From Capnocytophaga cynodegmi DSM 19736 (GTDB lineage: Bacteria > Bacteroidota > Bacteroidia > Flavobacteriales > Flavobacteriaceae): a stretch of 64,000 bases of DNA. The translations under genes were made by a program, and so were the position numbers. The notes beneath the pieces are model-generated. The model was given only the letters and a program-made list of their open reading frames with translations, searched no databases and was not told where the DNA came from. Below, one piece after another: positions 47,178 to 56,225 of this stretch. Location of the stretch: assembly GCF_000379185.1 (NCBI RefSeq), contig NZ_KB900704.1:83013-147012 (forward strand). Direction: 5' to 3'. Numbering within the stretch: position 1 is the first letter of the stretch; every line of letters begins with the position of its first letter.

Positions 47178-48353
47178 ATGAACATAATTTTAGGAATTAC
47201 AGGAGGAATTGCTGCCTACAAAACACCCCATTTGGTGCGTTTGTTAGTAAAAAAAGGGCATAATGTAAAAGTAATTTTAACAGAAAGTGCCAAAGAGTTT
47301 GTTACGCCTTTAACATTGGCTACAGTTTCCAAAAATGAAGTAATTTCTTCTTTTAAAACAACGGATAACAACTGGAACAACCACGTAGAACTGGCTCTTT
47401 GGGCAGACCTACTCCTTATCGCTCCTGCAACAGCAAACACTTTAGCAAAAATGGCTAATGGATTGTGTGACAACGTATTATTAGCAACTTATTTTTCTGC
47501 AAAAGCTCCTACATTTATAGCTCCGGCTATGGATTTGGATATGTATGCTCACCCAACCGCGAATAATAACTTGGATAGGTTAAAATCATTTGGTAATCAG
47601 ATAGTTCCTGCGGCTTATGGAGAATTGGCAAGTGGACTGGTTGGACAAGGCAGAATGGCAGAACCTGAGGACATTATAAACTTTATAGAAACTAACATTT
47701 CTCACAATCTTCCTTTGAAAGGAAAGAAAGTACTAATAACTGCTGGACCTACTTACGAAGCTATTGACCCCGTGCGATTTATAGGTAACTTTTCCACAGG
47801 AAAAATGGGGATTGCCTTAGCAAACGAGGCTCTAAAACAGGGTGCCGAAGTACATTTGATTTTAGGACCTTCTGCGGAAACAAATATTCACAATAAAATA
47901 CATCTACAGCGTGTGATTAGTGCATCAGATATGTATGAAGCTACTGTAAATCAGTTCAAAACGTCAGACATTGCTATTTTATCAGCGGCTGTAGCTGACT
48001 ACACTCCAAAAATAAAAGCCCCAGAAAAAATCAAAAAGAAAGAAACTTCATTGAATTTAGAATTGGTTTCTACAATTGATATTCTTGCCTCATTAGGCAA
48101 ACAAAAGCAACAACAACTTCTCGTAGGATTTGCCTTGGAAACTGAAAATGAATCAGAAAATGCGAGAATAAAACTCAACAACAAAAACTTAGATGCTATC
48201 GTACTTAATTCACTGAAAGACAAAGGTGCTGGATTTGGAACTGACACCAATAAAATCACATTCATTACTCGAAATAAAGAAACTTCATTTCCTTTGAAAG
48301 ATAAAACCGAAGTAGCTAAAGACATCTTAAATGAAATTCTGAAGCTCAAATAA
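47178..48353 (+). CDS. coaBC: Bifunctional phosphopantothenoylcysteine decarboxylase / phosphopantothenate-cysteine ligase
   Basis: A 391-residue fusion that makes 4'-phosphopantetheine precursor from phosphopantothenate and Cys. CoaC part (1-180): GITGGIAAYKTPHLVR, PATANTLAKMANGLCDN (PASANT-type), AMDLDMYAHP. CoaB part (185-391): ITAGPTYEAIDPVRFIGNFSTGKMG and SAAVADYTPK. Both domains complete. Follows the omega-like gene with 94 bases between. Confidence 0.97.
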   Translation: MNIILGITGGIAAYKTPHLVRLLVKKGHNVKVILTESAKEFVTPLTLATVSKNEVISSFKTTDNNWNNHVELALWADLLLIAPATANTLAKMANGLCDNVLLATYFSAKAPTFIAPAMDLDMYAHPTANNNLDRLKSFGNQIVPAAYGELASGLVGQGRMAEPEDIINFIETNISHNLPLKGKKVLITAGPTYEAIDPVRFIGNFSTGKMGIALANEALKQGAEVHLILGPSAETNIHNKIHLQRVISASDMYEATVNQFKTSDIAILSAAVADYTPKIKAPEKIKKKETSLNLELVSTIDILASLGKQKQQQLLVGFALETENESENARIKLNNKNLDAIVLNSLKDKGAGFGTDTNKITFITRNKETSFPLKDKTEVAKDILNEILKLK

Positions 48354-48354
48354 C

Positions 48355-48392
48355 AAATAAGGGCAAAATAAAACTTTTGCCCTTATTTATTT
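48355..48392. terminator. Bidirectional terminator after coaBC
   Basis: Arms 48355-48368 (AAATAAGGGCAAAA) and 48375-48388 with T/A runs outside; serves coaBC and the convergent permease gene. Confidence 0.9.
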
Positions 48393-49685
48393 TCAATATT
48401 TAAGCCATTTCCAAATCTCTTTGTAAGTTGCCTTTTTGCCATACATCAAAATTCCTATACGATAAATTTTCGAAGCAAATTTTATCACTAAAAAGAATGT
48501 TCCGTAGAGTAATAATATGGAAATGAGTACTTCCCACCAAGGAACACCAAAAGGAATTCGCATTAACATTACCACGGGAGATGTGAGTGGAACATACGAA
48601 AGTACGACAGAAACCGTTCCGTGAGGTTCTTCTATCACAGTAAAAAAACCAACATAAACTGCTAATATCAAAGGCATTAAAATCGGCATTAAGAATTGTT
48701 GTGTATCTGTTTCATTATCAACCATCGCTCCAATTGTCGCATAAAAAGAGCTATACAACAAGTATCCTCCCACAAAATACAACAAAAAAGAAGTAAACAT
48801 TTCCATAAACGGAAATTTGAAAAATGCTAACAAAACCTCTGAAGTGAGCTTATCCATTCCTGATTTATTCATCAAAACTTCATTTGTTGATGAAGGATTT
48901 ACATCTAAAAAAGAAGTGAGAATTGTCATCAGAAAGCCACCAAAAACCATCCAAATTAAAAACTGAGTAATCCCCGCTAATGAAGTGCCAAAAATTTTAC
49001 CCAACATTAACTCAAAAGGCTTCACCGATGAAATGATAATTTCGATAATACGATTGGTTTTTTCCTCAATTACACTGCGCATAATTGAATTTCCATAAAT
49101 GATAATGAACATAAAAATGAGATAACCAGCCATTCCTCCAAGAGCTATTTTGATGATGCTATCCAATTCTGAGCTTTTTTCTCCGCTAAAATTCTGCAAA
49201 GAAATATTTACCTTCACTTTGGAATCGTCAATTTGCTTTTTGTCTATTCCTTTTGAGGTCAAATTATTCTGAAAAAGAGTTGTTTCTATATTATCCAAAA
49301 GCTGATTCAGTAAGGAAATATTAGGCGATTCTTCACTAAAAAATTCAATCCGTTGATGCCAATTTTCATCCTTCACTGGAGGAATATACAATAGCCCGTA
49401 CATACTTTCAGCCAGAATTATCGTTTTTGCTTCGTTCAATGAAGCTTCCTTTAGAAAGAAATATTCCACTGCTGAAGTATTCTCAAAACTATTTGAAAAA
49501 CGATGACTTTCGTCCAAAACAGCTATTTTTTTTACGCTTCCTGTATTATTAATATTAGTTAAATATCCTATCAACAAACCAAATATTATTACAACCAGTG
49601 GACTCACAAAAGTCATAATAATAAAAGATTTGTTTCGTACTTTATTCAAATATTCCCGTTTTGTTATTATTCCTAAATGTTTCAT
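48393..49685 (-). CDS. ABC transporter permease (NatB-like)
   Basis: A 430-residue ABC-2 type permease. One N-terminal membrane helix (about 24-45), a large extracytoplasmic domain (50-180) and five to six helices in the C-terminal half, with ETDTQQFLMPILMPLILAVY and PLTSPVVMLMRIPFG, conserved in NatB-type Na+ or small-molecule exporters. It pairs with the ATPase gene 44 bases upstream. The substrate is unknown. Confidence 0.9.
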   Translation of the reverse strand: MKHLGIITKREYLNKVRNKSFIIMTFVSPLVVIIFGLLIGYLTNINNTGSVKKIAVLDESHRFSNSFENTSAVEYFFLKEASLNEAKTIILAESMYGLLYIPPVKDENWHQRIEFFSEESPNISLLNQLLDNIETTLFQNNLTSKGIDKKQIDDSKVKVNISLQNFSGEKSSELDSIIKIALGGMAGYLIFMFIIIYGNSIMRSVIEEKTNRIIEIIISSVKPFELMLGKIFGTSLAGITQFLIWMVFGGFLMTILTSFLDVNPSSTNEVLMNKSGMDKLTSEVLLAFFKFPFMEMFTSFLLYFVGGYLLYSSFYATIGAMVDNETDTQQFLMPILMPLILAVYVGFFTVIEEPHGTVSVVLSYVPLTSPVVMLMRIPFGVPWWEVLISILLLYGTFFLVIKFASKIYRIGILMYGKKATYKEIWKWLKY

Positions 49686-49729
49686 TATCTATATAGCTAA
49701 AAGTAAAAATGTGAAAAAAATATTGCATT

Positions 49730-50656
49730 TTAGTTCTTTTTTTCAACAGAACGCATAAATATTTCATCAACAGTAGGTATTTTTTCAACAAAATGTGTGA
49801 CTTCTGCTCTAGAATTCAAGTATTGCAACAATTCATTAGCTGTTTGATATTCTTTTTTATAAATATTTAGTTTTAAACTATCATATAAGCTTTTAAAATT
49901 TGCCTTATCTACTGAAAAATGTTCTTGTAATTCAGTCAAAAGCTCCGTTTGCTTGTCTTCGTTTACTTTTAATCCTACTTCAAAAATATTACTTTTAAAA
50001 GAGCGTTTAATATCTAACAAATTACCTTCCAGAATTTTTTCCGACTTATTAATCAATGCTATATGGTCACAAAGCTCTTCCACTGATTCCATTCTGTGTG
50101 TTGAAAATATAATCGTAGCTCCTTGCTCCCGAAGGTATAAAATCTCATCTTTAATAACATTGGCATTAATAGGGTCAAAACCACTAAAAGGCTCATCAAA
50201 AATAAGCAACTTGGGTTCGTGAAGTACCGTTACTACAAACTGAATTTTCTGAGCCATTCCTTTGGAAAGCTCCTGTATTTTCTTGTTCCACCAACTTCCA
50301 ATATCCAGACGTTCAAACCAGAACTTCAAACGTTCCTTTGCTTTTTCCTTTGAAAGTCCTTTAAGCTGAGCCAAATAAATTGCTTGTTCGCCTACTTTCA
50401 TTGTTTTGTAGAGTCCACGCTCTTCTGGCAGATATCCTATCTGTGAAATATGTTGTTGATTGAGAGGCTCTCCGTTGAAAAATATCCTTCCTGAATCAGG
50501 ATATGTTATTTGATTAAGTATTCTTATAAAAGAAGTTTTACCTGCTCCGTTAGGTCCTAAAAGTCCAAAAATACTTCCCTTAGGAACTGTGATTGAAACA
50601 TTATTTAAAGCTGTGTAGTTTCCGTATTTTTTGCAAATATTTTCTGTGAGAACCAT
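49730..50656 (-). CDS. ABC transporter ATP-binding protein
   Basis: A 308-residue ATPase: Walker A GPNGAGKTS (about 36-44), Q-loop region IGYLPEERGLYKTMKVGEQ, signature LSKGMAQKIQF (Lys and Met replacing the second and third residues of the usual SGGQ, common in NatA-like proteins), Walker B LLIFDEPFSGFDP and the H-loop STHRM. C-terminal 80 residues form an accessory domain. ATG 50654-50656 selected. Works with the permease downstream; the -7 box TATATTTG is at 50680-50687. Confidence 0.93.
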   Translation of the reverse strand: MVLTENICKKYGNYTALNNVSITVPKGSIFGLLGPNGAGKTSFIRILNQITYPDSGRIFFNGEPLNQQHISQIGYLPEERGLYKTMKVGEQAIYLAQLKGLSKEKAKERLKFWFERLDIGSWWNKKIQELSKGMAQKIQFVVTVLHEPKLLIFDEPFSGFDPINANVIKDEILYLREQGATIIFSTHRMESVEELCDHIALINKSEKILEGNLLDIKRSFKSNIFEVGLKVNEDKQTELLTELQEHFSVDKANFKSLYDSLKLNIYKKEYQTANELLQYLNSRAEVTHFVEKIPTVDEIFMRSVEKKN

Positions 50657-50755
50657 TGTAAAAATTAAATGTTTGAGGGCAAATATAAACAAAAAGGCAT
50701 TACCCCAAAAAGTTTATTTTGATTATTTTCAGAAACCAAAATCGAAATAATTTCT

Positions 50756-50763
50756 TAACTTTG
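50756..50763 (+). promoter_or_regulatory. -7 box of rnpB
   Basis: TAACTTTG ends six bases before the predicted 5' end of RNase P RNA, the spacing expected for a Bacteroidota -7 element. No clear -33 TTG. Confidence 0.6.
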
Positions 50764-50768
50764 CCACC

Positions 50769-51066
50769 GAGAGTAAATTGGCTTATCGCTATTTTATAGA
50801 GGAAAGTCCGGACACCAAAGAGCAGCATAACGGGTAACGCCCGTCCATCGTGAGATGAGGACAAGTGCAACAGAAAGCAAGTACAGTTCGGCTGTAGTGA
50901 AATCAGGTAAACTCTATGTGGTGCAACGCTATGTAAACCAGCTTTTTAGGATTGCTCGTCCGATGTTGGAGGGTAAGCGGTTCGAATTTGTAAGTAATTA
51001 CAAATCAAGATAAATGATAAGCATCTTGTTCATCAAGAAACAGAATCCGGCTTATGATTTGCTCTC
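50769..51066 (+). ncRNA. rnpB: RNase P RNA (bacterial type A)
   Basis: About 298 nt. Diagnostic conserved blocks are present in order: GAGGAAAGTCCGGAC (CR I), AACGGGTAACGCCCGTCC, AGTGCAACAGAAAGCAA, GTAAACTC and, near the 3' end, ACAGAATCCGGCTTAT (CR V). Helix P1 is formed by 50769-50778 (GAGAGTAAAT) with 51057-51066, one G-U pair. RNase P matures the 5' ends of tRNAs. Both boundaries come from P1; a -7 box lies just upstream. Confidence 0.97.
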
Positions 51067-51076
51067 TTTTTATTTT

Positions 51077-51727
51077 CTAAACCTTATCTTTTAGTAAAGG
51101 AACAAACTGAAAATCACCATATTCTGTTTTGTGAAATTCACTTTGAGATATTCTTTCAAAGAGTGTCATTACTTGTGTTTCTTCTCCCACAGGAATAACC
51201 AACCTTCCTCCTACGGCTAATTGAGCCAGTAAGGCAATTGGCACTTCTGGAGCTCCAGCTGTAACCAAAATACGGTCGAAAGGTGCTTCATTGGGTAACC
51301 CCTTGTAACCATCTCCAAAATACATTTTTGCAAGACGAGGCATTAATTTAGGAAGTAATAATTGTGTTTGTTTGAAGAGTTTTTGTTGTCGTTCTATTGT
51401 AAATAAATTCACTCCCAAAAAAAGCAAAACACTTGATTGATAGCCACTTCCTGTTCCTATTTCGAGTACTTTTTGTCCAGCAGAAACTTGCAATAGTTGC
51501 GTTTGAAAAGCTACAGTATAAGGCTGAGAAATGGTCTGACCTGCCCCAATAGGAAATGCTTTGTCTTGATAAGCGTGAGCCTCAAAACTACTATCCATAA
51601 ACAAATGTCTGGGAATTGTTCGAATAGCATTCAAAACGTTTGTATCCGTAATTCCTTTTTCTTTTAACAAATCAGCTAATTGATTACGCAATCCTTTGTG
51701 TTTCAATGTATCCTTTAGTAGAAGCAT
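51077..51727 (-). CDS. pcm: Protein-L-isoaspartate O-methyltransferase
   Basis: A 216-residue SAM methyltransferase that repairs isoaspartyl residues in damaged proteins. IRTIPRHLFMD and FPIGAGQTISQPY are Pcm-specific; VLEIGTGSGYQSSVL is SAM motif I, and DRILVTAGAPEVP is motif II. Length typical. Convergent with rnpB, only 10 bases between the ends. Confidence 0.96.
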   Translation of the reverse strand: MLLLKDTLKHKGLRNQLADLLKEKGITDTNVLNAIRTIPRHLFMDSSFEAHAYQDKAFPIGAGQTISQPYTVAFQTQLLQVSAGQKVLEIGTGSGYQSSVLLFLGVNLFTIERQQKLFKQTQLLLPKLMPRLAKMYFGDGYKGLPNEAPFDRILVTAGAPEVPIALLAQLAVGGRLVIPVGEETQVMTLFERISQSEFHKTEYGDFQFVPLLKDKV

Positions 51728-51963
51728 TCTTTTCTTTAGAATTTTAAATCATAAAACGGGCACAAAGTTCATCATTTTTTTTGAATTTTAAAAGAGAAAA
51801 AATTACTTCCATACCATCATTATTAAGAATCATTTTAAAACACATTTCATATTAGCTATTTTTCGTATACTTTTGAGAGAATTTTTCAAAAATCAATAAA
51901 AATATATTTTGTTACAAATTGAACAATTTGGCACAATAGATTCCACAATTAAAATATAATATG

Positions 51964-51971
51964 TAAATTTG
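51964..51971 (+). promoter_or_regulatory. -7 box of asd
   Basis: TAAATTTG, 27 bases before the ATG. No properly spaced TTG. The remaining 270 bases upstream (51728-51998) show nothing else. Confidence 0.4.
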
Positions 51972-51998
51972 CTGGTCATTTTTTTATTTTAAACATTT

Positions 51999-52988
51999 AT
52001 GAGAGTAGCTATTGTGGGTGTTACTGGTATGGTCGGTAACGTAATGCTGGAAGTTTTAAACGAACGTAATTTCCCTGTAACTGAGTTAATTCCTGTTGCT
52101 TCAGAAAAGTCTGTAGGAAAGAAAATAACTTTTCAAGGGAAAGAGTATTCGGTAGTCGGGTTACAACAAGCAGTTTCATTAAAACCTGACATTGCATTAT
52201 TTTCAGCTGGTGGAAGTGTTTCTTTGGAATGGGCTCCAAAATTTGCACAAGTGGGTACGACTGTAGTTGATAATTCTTCCGCTTGGCGTATGGATACGAC
52301 CAAAAAACTTGTAATTCCTGAAATCAACGCTGATGTTCTCACAAAAGAAGATAAAATCATCGCCAACCCAAACTGCTCTACCATTCAGATGCTAATTGCT
52401 TTGGCTCCATTACAAAAAAAATATGGAATCAAACGGGTTGTGGTTTCTACCTATCAATCCATCACTGGTACTGGAGTAAAAGCGGTAAAACAACTTGAAA
52501 ACGAGTACAAAGGAGAAAAAGGAGATATGGCTTATCATTATCAAATACACCGAAATGCTATTCCGCAATGTGATGTATTCGAGGATAATGGCTACACAAA
52601 AGAAGAAATGAAACTGGTTCGTGAAACGAAAAAAATTCTCCGCGACGATAGCATTGCTGTCACGGCTACTGCTGTTCGTATTCCTGTTGTTGGCGGACAT
52701 AGTGAATCCATAAATGTTGAACTTATTAATGATTTCAATTTAGATGAAGTTAGGGATATCTTTTCAAAAACCTCAGGATTAGTCCTTCAAGATGATACCA
52801 ACACAAACACCTACCCTATGCCTTTATATGCACAAGGGAAAGACGATGTTTTTGTAGGGCGTCTACGAAAAGATGAATCCCAACCTAATTCGCTGAATAT
52901 GTGGGTTGTTTCGGATAATTTAAGGAAAGGAGCAGCAACAAACACAATCCAAATTGCTGAGTATCTAATTACAAACAATCTGTTATAA
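51999..52988 (+). CDS. asd: Aspartate-semialdehyde dehydrogenase
   Basis: A 329-residue NADP-dependent enzyme of the lysine/diaminopimelate, threonine and methionine pathways. N-terminal VGVTGMVGNVMLEVL cofactor loop, SAGGSVS, active-site Cys126 in NPNCSTIQM, and catalytic His region VVGGHSESIN. The product feeds peptidoglycan synthesis. Monocistronic. Confidence 0.97.
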   Translation: MRVAIVGVTGMVGNVMLEVLNERNFPVTELIPVASEKSVGKKITFQGKEYSVVGLQQAVSLKPDIALFSAGGSVSLEWAPKFAQVGTTVVDNSSAWRMDTTKKLVIPEINADVLTKEDKIIANPNCSTIQMLIALAPLQKKYGIKRVVVSTYQSITGTGVKAVKQLENEYKGEKGDMAYHYQIHRNAIPQCDVFEDNGYTKEEMKLVRETKKILRDDSIAVTATAVRIPVVGGHSESINVELINDFNLDEVRDIFSKTSGLVLQDDTNTNTYPMPLYAQGKDDVFVGRLRKDESQPNSLNMWVVSDNLRKGAATNTIQIAEYLITNNLL

Positions 52989-53006
52989 TAAAATTTGGTT
53001 TAAAAC

Positions 53007-53045
53007 AAAAAGGCTGAAGAATAATTACGTTCTTCAGCCTTTTTA
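53007..53045. terminator. Bidirectional terminator between asd and cca
   Basis: Arms 53007-53021 (AAAAAGGCTGAAGAA) and 53030-53044 with flanking A/T runs. The left end of cca lies one base away. Confidence 0.92.
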
Positions 53046-53046
53046 T

Positions 53047-54456
53047 TTATATCAACTTCATCTGCTTAGCTTTATCAAACATAAATTTTTTGGCAGTCTC
53101 GTAATCATTTGATATCTTTCCGTCCAAAATAGCTTCTTTTATGGCATCTTTTAGCGTTCCTATTTCACGAGAAGGTTTCAAATTAAATGTTTTCATAATT
53201 TCTTCTCCCGAAATTGGAGGTTGGAAATTACGAATGTGGTCTTTTTCCTCTACCTCTACAACTTTTTGGCGTACCAGCTGAAAATTATCGTGATATTGTT
53301 TGAATTTCTTTGGATTTTTTGTGGTAATATCTGCCTCACAGAGCGTCATCAAATCTTCAAAATCATCTCCAGCATCAAAAACCAAACGTCTTACCGCAGA
53401 ATCCGTAACAATATCCTCTGCAATAATAATAGGACGAGAACTCATACGAACCATTTTCTGAACGTATTTCATTTTATCATTTAAAGGCATTCGCAATCGC
53501 TTAAAAATATGAAAAACCATTTTGCTTCCCAAAAATTCGTGACCGTGAAACGTCCAACCATTTTTTTTATCAAAACGCTTTGTCGGAGCTTTTCCGATAT
53601 CGTGCAACAAAGCTGACCAACGTAGCCACAAATCATCTGTATTCTGAGCGATATTATCAACAACCTCCAATGTATGCCAAAAATTATCTTTATGTCGTTG
53701 CCCTTCGTGCTCCTCTACCCCCTGTAATTCAACAAGTTCTGGAAGAATATAATGAAGAAGTTTCGTTTCATACAATAGTTTCAATCCAATGGAAGGTTTG
53801 GGTGAAGAAAGTATCTTATTCAGCTCATCTACAATACGTTCGTTCGAAATAATTTTTAATCGATCCTTGTTTTTGGCGATTGCTTGTAATGACTTTTTCT
53901 CAATTTCAAAATTCAATTGGGTAGCAAACCGAATAGCCCTCATCATACGTAAAGGATCATCTGAATAGGTTATATCTGGGTCAAGTGGTGTACGTATGAT
54001 TTTATTTTTGAGGTCAGAAAGTCCATCAAAAGGGTCGATTAATTCTCCGAAATTGTGTTCTGAAATAGATAACGCCATTGCATTGATTGTGAAATCTCTA
54101 CGATTTTGGTCATCCTGAAGTGTTCCACTTTCCACGTAAGGTTTACGAGAGTTAGACTCATAACTTTCTTTCCTTGCCCCCACGAATTCAATATCCAAAT
54201 TATCTGCTTTTATCATTGCGGTTCCAAAATTCTTAAAAACAGATACTTTAGGATTATTAGGTAATTTTTCGGCTACTTTTTCTGCCAAAGCAATTCCGCT
54301 CCCAATAGAAACAATATCAATGTCTTTCGGAAGTTTTTTCTTCAGAAGATAATCCCTGACAAATCCACCTATTACATAACTTTCTAATGAAATTTCATTT
54401 GAAACTTTACTTATTAACGAAAAAATTGGATTTGAAAGAGCTTCTTTATGATACAT
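53047..54456 (-). CDS. tRNA CCA nucleotidyltransferase / poly(A) polymerase-type protein with HD domain
   Basis: A 469-residue class II nucleotidyltransferase. Head motif YVIGGFVRDYLL (27-38) with DIDIVS (44-49), the RRDFTINAMA motif and RMMRAIRFATQ place it in the CCA-adding/poly(A) polymerase family. An HD domain follows (LLHDIGKAPT about 288). Bacteria of this group rely on it for repairing the 3' CCA of tRNA. A poly(A) polymerase role cannot be excluded from sequence. Confidence 0.93.
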   Translation of the reverse strand: MYHKEALSNPIFSLISKVSNEISLESYVIGGFVRDYLLKKKLPKDIDIVSIGSGIALAEKVAEKLPNNPKVSVFKNFGTAMIKADNLDIEFVGARKESYESNSRKPYVESGTLQDDQNRRDFTINAMALSISEHNFGELIDPFDGLSDLKNKIIRTPLDPDITYSDDPLRMMRAIRFATQLNFEIEKKSLQAIAKNKDRLKIISNERIVDELNKILSSPKPSIGLKLLYETKLLHYILPELVELQGVEEHEGQRHKDNFWHTLEVVDNIAQNTDDLWLRWSALLHDIGKAPTKRFDKKNGWTFHGHEFLGSKMVFHIFKRLRMPLNDKMKYVQKMVRMSSRPIIIAEDIVTDSAVRRLVFDAGDDFEDLMTLCEADITTKNPKKFKQYHDNFQLVRQKVVEVEEKDHIRNFQPPISGEEIMKTFNLKPSREIGTLKDAIKEAILDGKISNDYETAKKFMFDKAKQMKLI

Positions 54457-54514
54457 ATTATTTTTAAAAGTTTGAAAAAATTAGAAAATTAGTAAACTCA
54501 AATAAATTAAAATA

Positions 54515-55318
54515 CTAATTCTCAAGTGATAAAATTGTTTGTCTGATTGCTGTTAATCTTGTTAAAAGGCCTTCAAGTAAATCAAGATGAAGCATATTAG
54601 CCCCATCACTTTTTGCATTTGCAGGGTCAAAATGAGTTTCGATAAACAATCCATCTACGTTATTAACAACAGCTGCACGAGCAATAGTTTCAATCATTTC
54701 TGGGCGTCCTCCAGTCACTCCGCTTGTTTGATTGGGTTGCTGTAGAGAATGCGTAACATCCATAATAACAGGAGCGTACGAACGCATCACAGGAATTCCT
54801 CTAAAATCAACAATTAAATCCTGATAGCCAAACATAGTTCCTCTGTCGGTGATTAAAGCACTATTATTCCCGCTATCAATCACTTTCTGAACGGCGTGTT
54901 TCATACTTTCAGGACTCATAAATTGTCCTTTTTTCAAGTTAATTACCTTACCTGTTTTAGCCGCTGCAACTACCAAATCGGTTTGGCGTACTAAAAAAGC
55001 TGGAATTTGTAGTACATCAACATATTGGGCAGCCATATCAGCATCACTAACTTCGTGAATATCAGTAACTGTGGGCACACCGAATGTTTTACCTACTTTT
55101 TCAAGAATTTTCAAAGCTTTTTCGTCTCCAATACCTGTAAAGGAATCTATCCGACTACGATTTGCCTTCTTGAAACTACCTTTAAAAACATACGGAATGT
55201 TTAGTTTATCCGTGATGGAAACTATTCTTTCGGCAATTTGCATCGCCATTTCCTCTCCTTCAATAGCACAAGGACCTGCCAAAAGGAAAAAATTATTTTC
55301 TTTGTTAGAAACAAGCAT
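54515..55318 (-). CDS. kdsA: 3-deoxy-8-phosphooctulonate synthase (KDO-8-P synthase)
   Basis: A 267-residue enzyme joining PEP and arabinose 5-phosphate to form KDO 8-phosphate for the lipopolysaccharide inner core. Visible are LLAGPCAIEGEEMAMQIAE, FKGSFKKANRSRIDSFTG, the PEP loop and VMRSYAPVIMDVTHSLQQPNQTSG. KdsB lies about 8 kb away. Confidence 0.96.
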   Translation of the reverse strand: MLVSNKENNFFLLAGPCAIEGEEMAMQIAERIVSITDKLNIPYVFKGSFKKANRSRIDSFTGIGDEKALKILEKVGKTFGVPTVTDIHEVSDADMAAQYVDVLQIPAFLVRQTDLVVAAAKTGKVINLKKGQFMSPESMKHAVQKVIDSGNNSALITDRGTMFGYQDLIVDFRGIPVMRSYAPVIMDVTHSLQQPNQTSGVTGGRPEMIETIARAAVVNNVDGLFIETHFDPANAKSDGANMLHLDLLEGLLTRLTAIRQTILSLEN

Positions 55319-55332
55319 AACCTCAGATATTT

Positions 55333-55527
55333 TTATTTCAATTTTTCTTTAATTCGCCTTGAAAGATAAAAAGCCAAAAGCAACAACAAAGCAATTCCTG
55401 CCACACCTGCCGAAATCAAAGCTACAAAGCTTCTCCCTTCAAACGGATTTGAAAAATCTATCAAATAGATATTAAATCCGATTATAACTAAAGATAAAAC
55501 AAATAATATTATAATAAATATTTTCAT
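55333..55527 (-). CDS. Small two-helix membrane protein
   Basis: A 64-residue protein with two hydrophobic segments (about 3-24 and 36-54) and a basic C-terminus (SRRIKEKLK). Located between kdsA and the MarC-like gene with 13-15-base gaps on each side, so it is probably co-transcribed. Function unknown. Confidence 0.75.
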   Translation of the reverse strand: MKIFIIILFVLSLVIIGFNIYLIDFSNPFEGRSFVALISAGVAGIALLLLLAFYLSRRIKEKLK

Positions 55528-55540
55528 AAAAAACTAATTT

Positions 55541-56116
55541 TTAAGCAAATAGACCTTTAACATTCGTAGCAAATAATTTCACAGCAATAGCAAGTAAAAT
55601 AACACCAAATATCTTACGAATTACATTTATTCCTTGTTTGCCCAATATTTTTTCTATTTTCTTGGAAGATTTCAATACGATGTATACAAATATGATATTT
55701 ATAACAATCCCAACAATGATGTTTTCAAGGTGATATTCTGCTCGTAAAGAAAGGACAGTAGTCATCGAACCTGCTCCCGCAACTAAAGGGAACGCCAAAG
55801 GAACGATGGAAGCCGTTTGAGGCTCCTCATCTCGATAAAGAGTAATTCCTAAAATCATTTCCAGAGCTAAAAAAAATAAAATAAATGCCCCAGCAACTGC
55901 AAACGATTCTACCGTCACTCCAAATAGATTAAGAATTTCTTTCCCCAAAAATAAAAACAAGATGAGCAACATTGCCGATACAATAGCTGTTTTCTCGGAC
56001 TGAATATGCCCCACCTTTTGCCGTAAGTTAATGATTATAGGGATACTACCAACGATATCAATCACAGCAAAAAGTACCATTGTAGTGGATATAATTTCCC
56101 TAATGTCAAAATTCAT
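55541..56116 (-). CDS. MarC family membrane protein
   Basis: A 191-residue integral membrane protein with six predicted helices. LFAVIDIVGSIPIIINL (about 15-31) and PLAFPLVAGAGSMTTVLSL match the family. MarC proteins are not antibiotic-resistance factors by themselves and their function is unknown. ATG 56114-56116 was chosen because codons upstream add 17 unrelated residues. Confidence 0.92.
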   Translation of the reverse strand: MNFDIREIISTTMVLFAVIDIVGSIPIIINLRQKVGHIQSEKTAIVSAMLLILFLFLGKEILNLFGVTVESFAVAGAFILFFLALEMILGITLYRDEEPQTASIVPLAFPLVAGAGSMTTVLSLRAEYHLENIIVGIVINIIFVYIVLKSSKKIEKILGKQGINVIRKIFGVILLAIAVKLFATNVKGLFA

Positions 56117-56225
56117 TTTCTGAAAAATTTTTGCAAAAATAGAAAAAAAGTCGGATATAGAAACCAATTTAAAAAATTGCTTGAGGAACCAAGTATGTAG
56201 AATTCTATTTGCTTTACAGTTCTTT

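Noticed and set aside
48393..50656. Antibiotic-resistance ABC exporter
   Set aside because: The permease is NatB-like and the ATPase NatA-like; no resistance-specific motif is visible.
50970..51000. GGTTCGAAT segment resembling a tRNA T-loop
   Set aside because: It lies within the RNase P RNA gene and no cloverleaf can be drawn around it.
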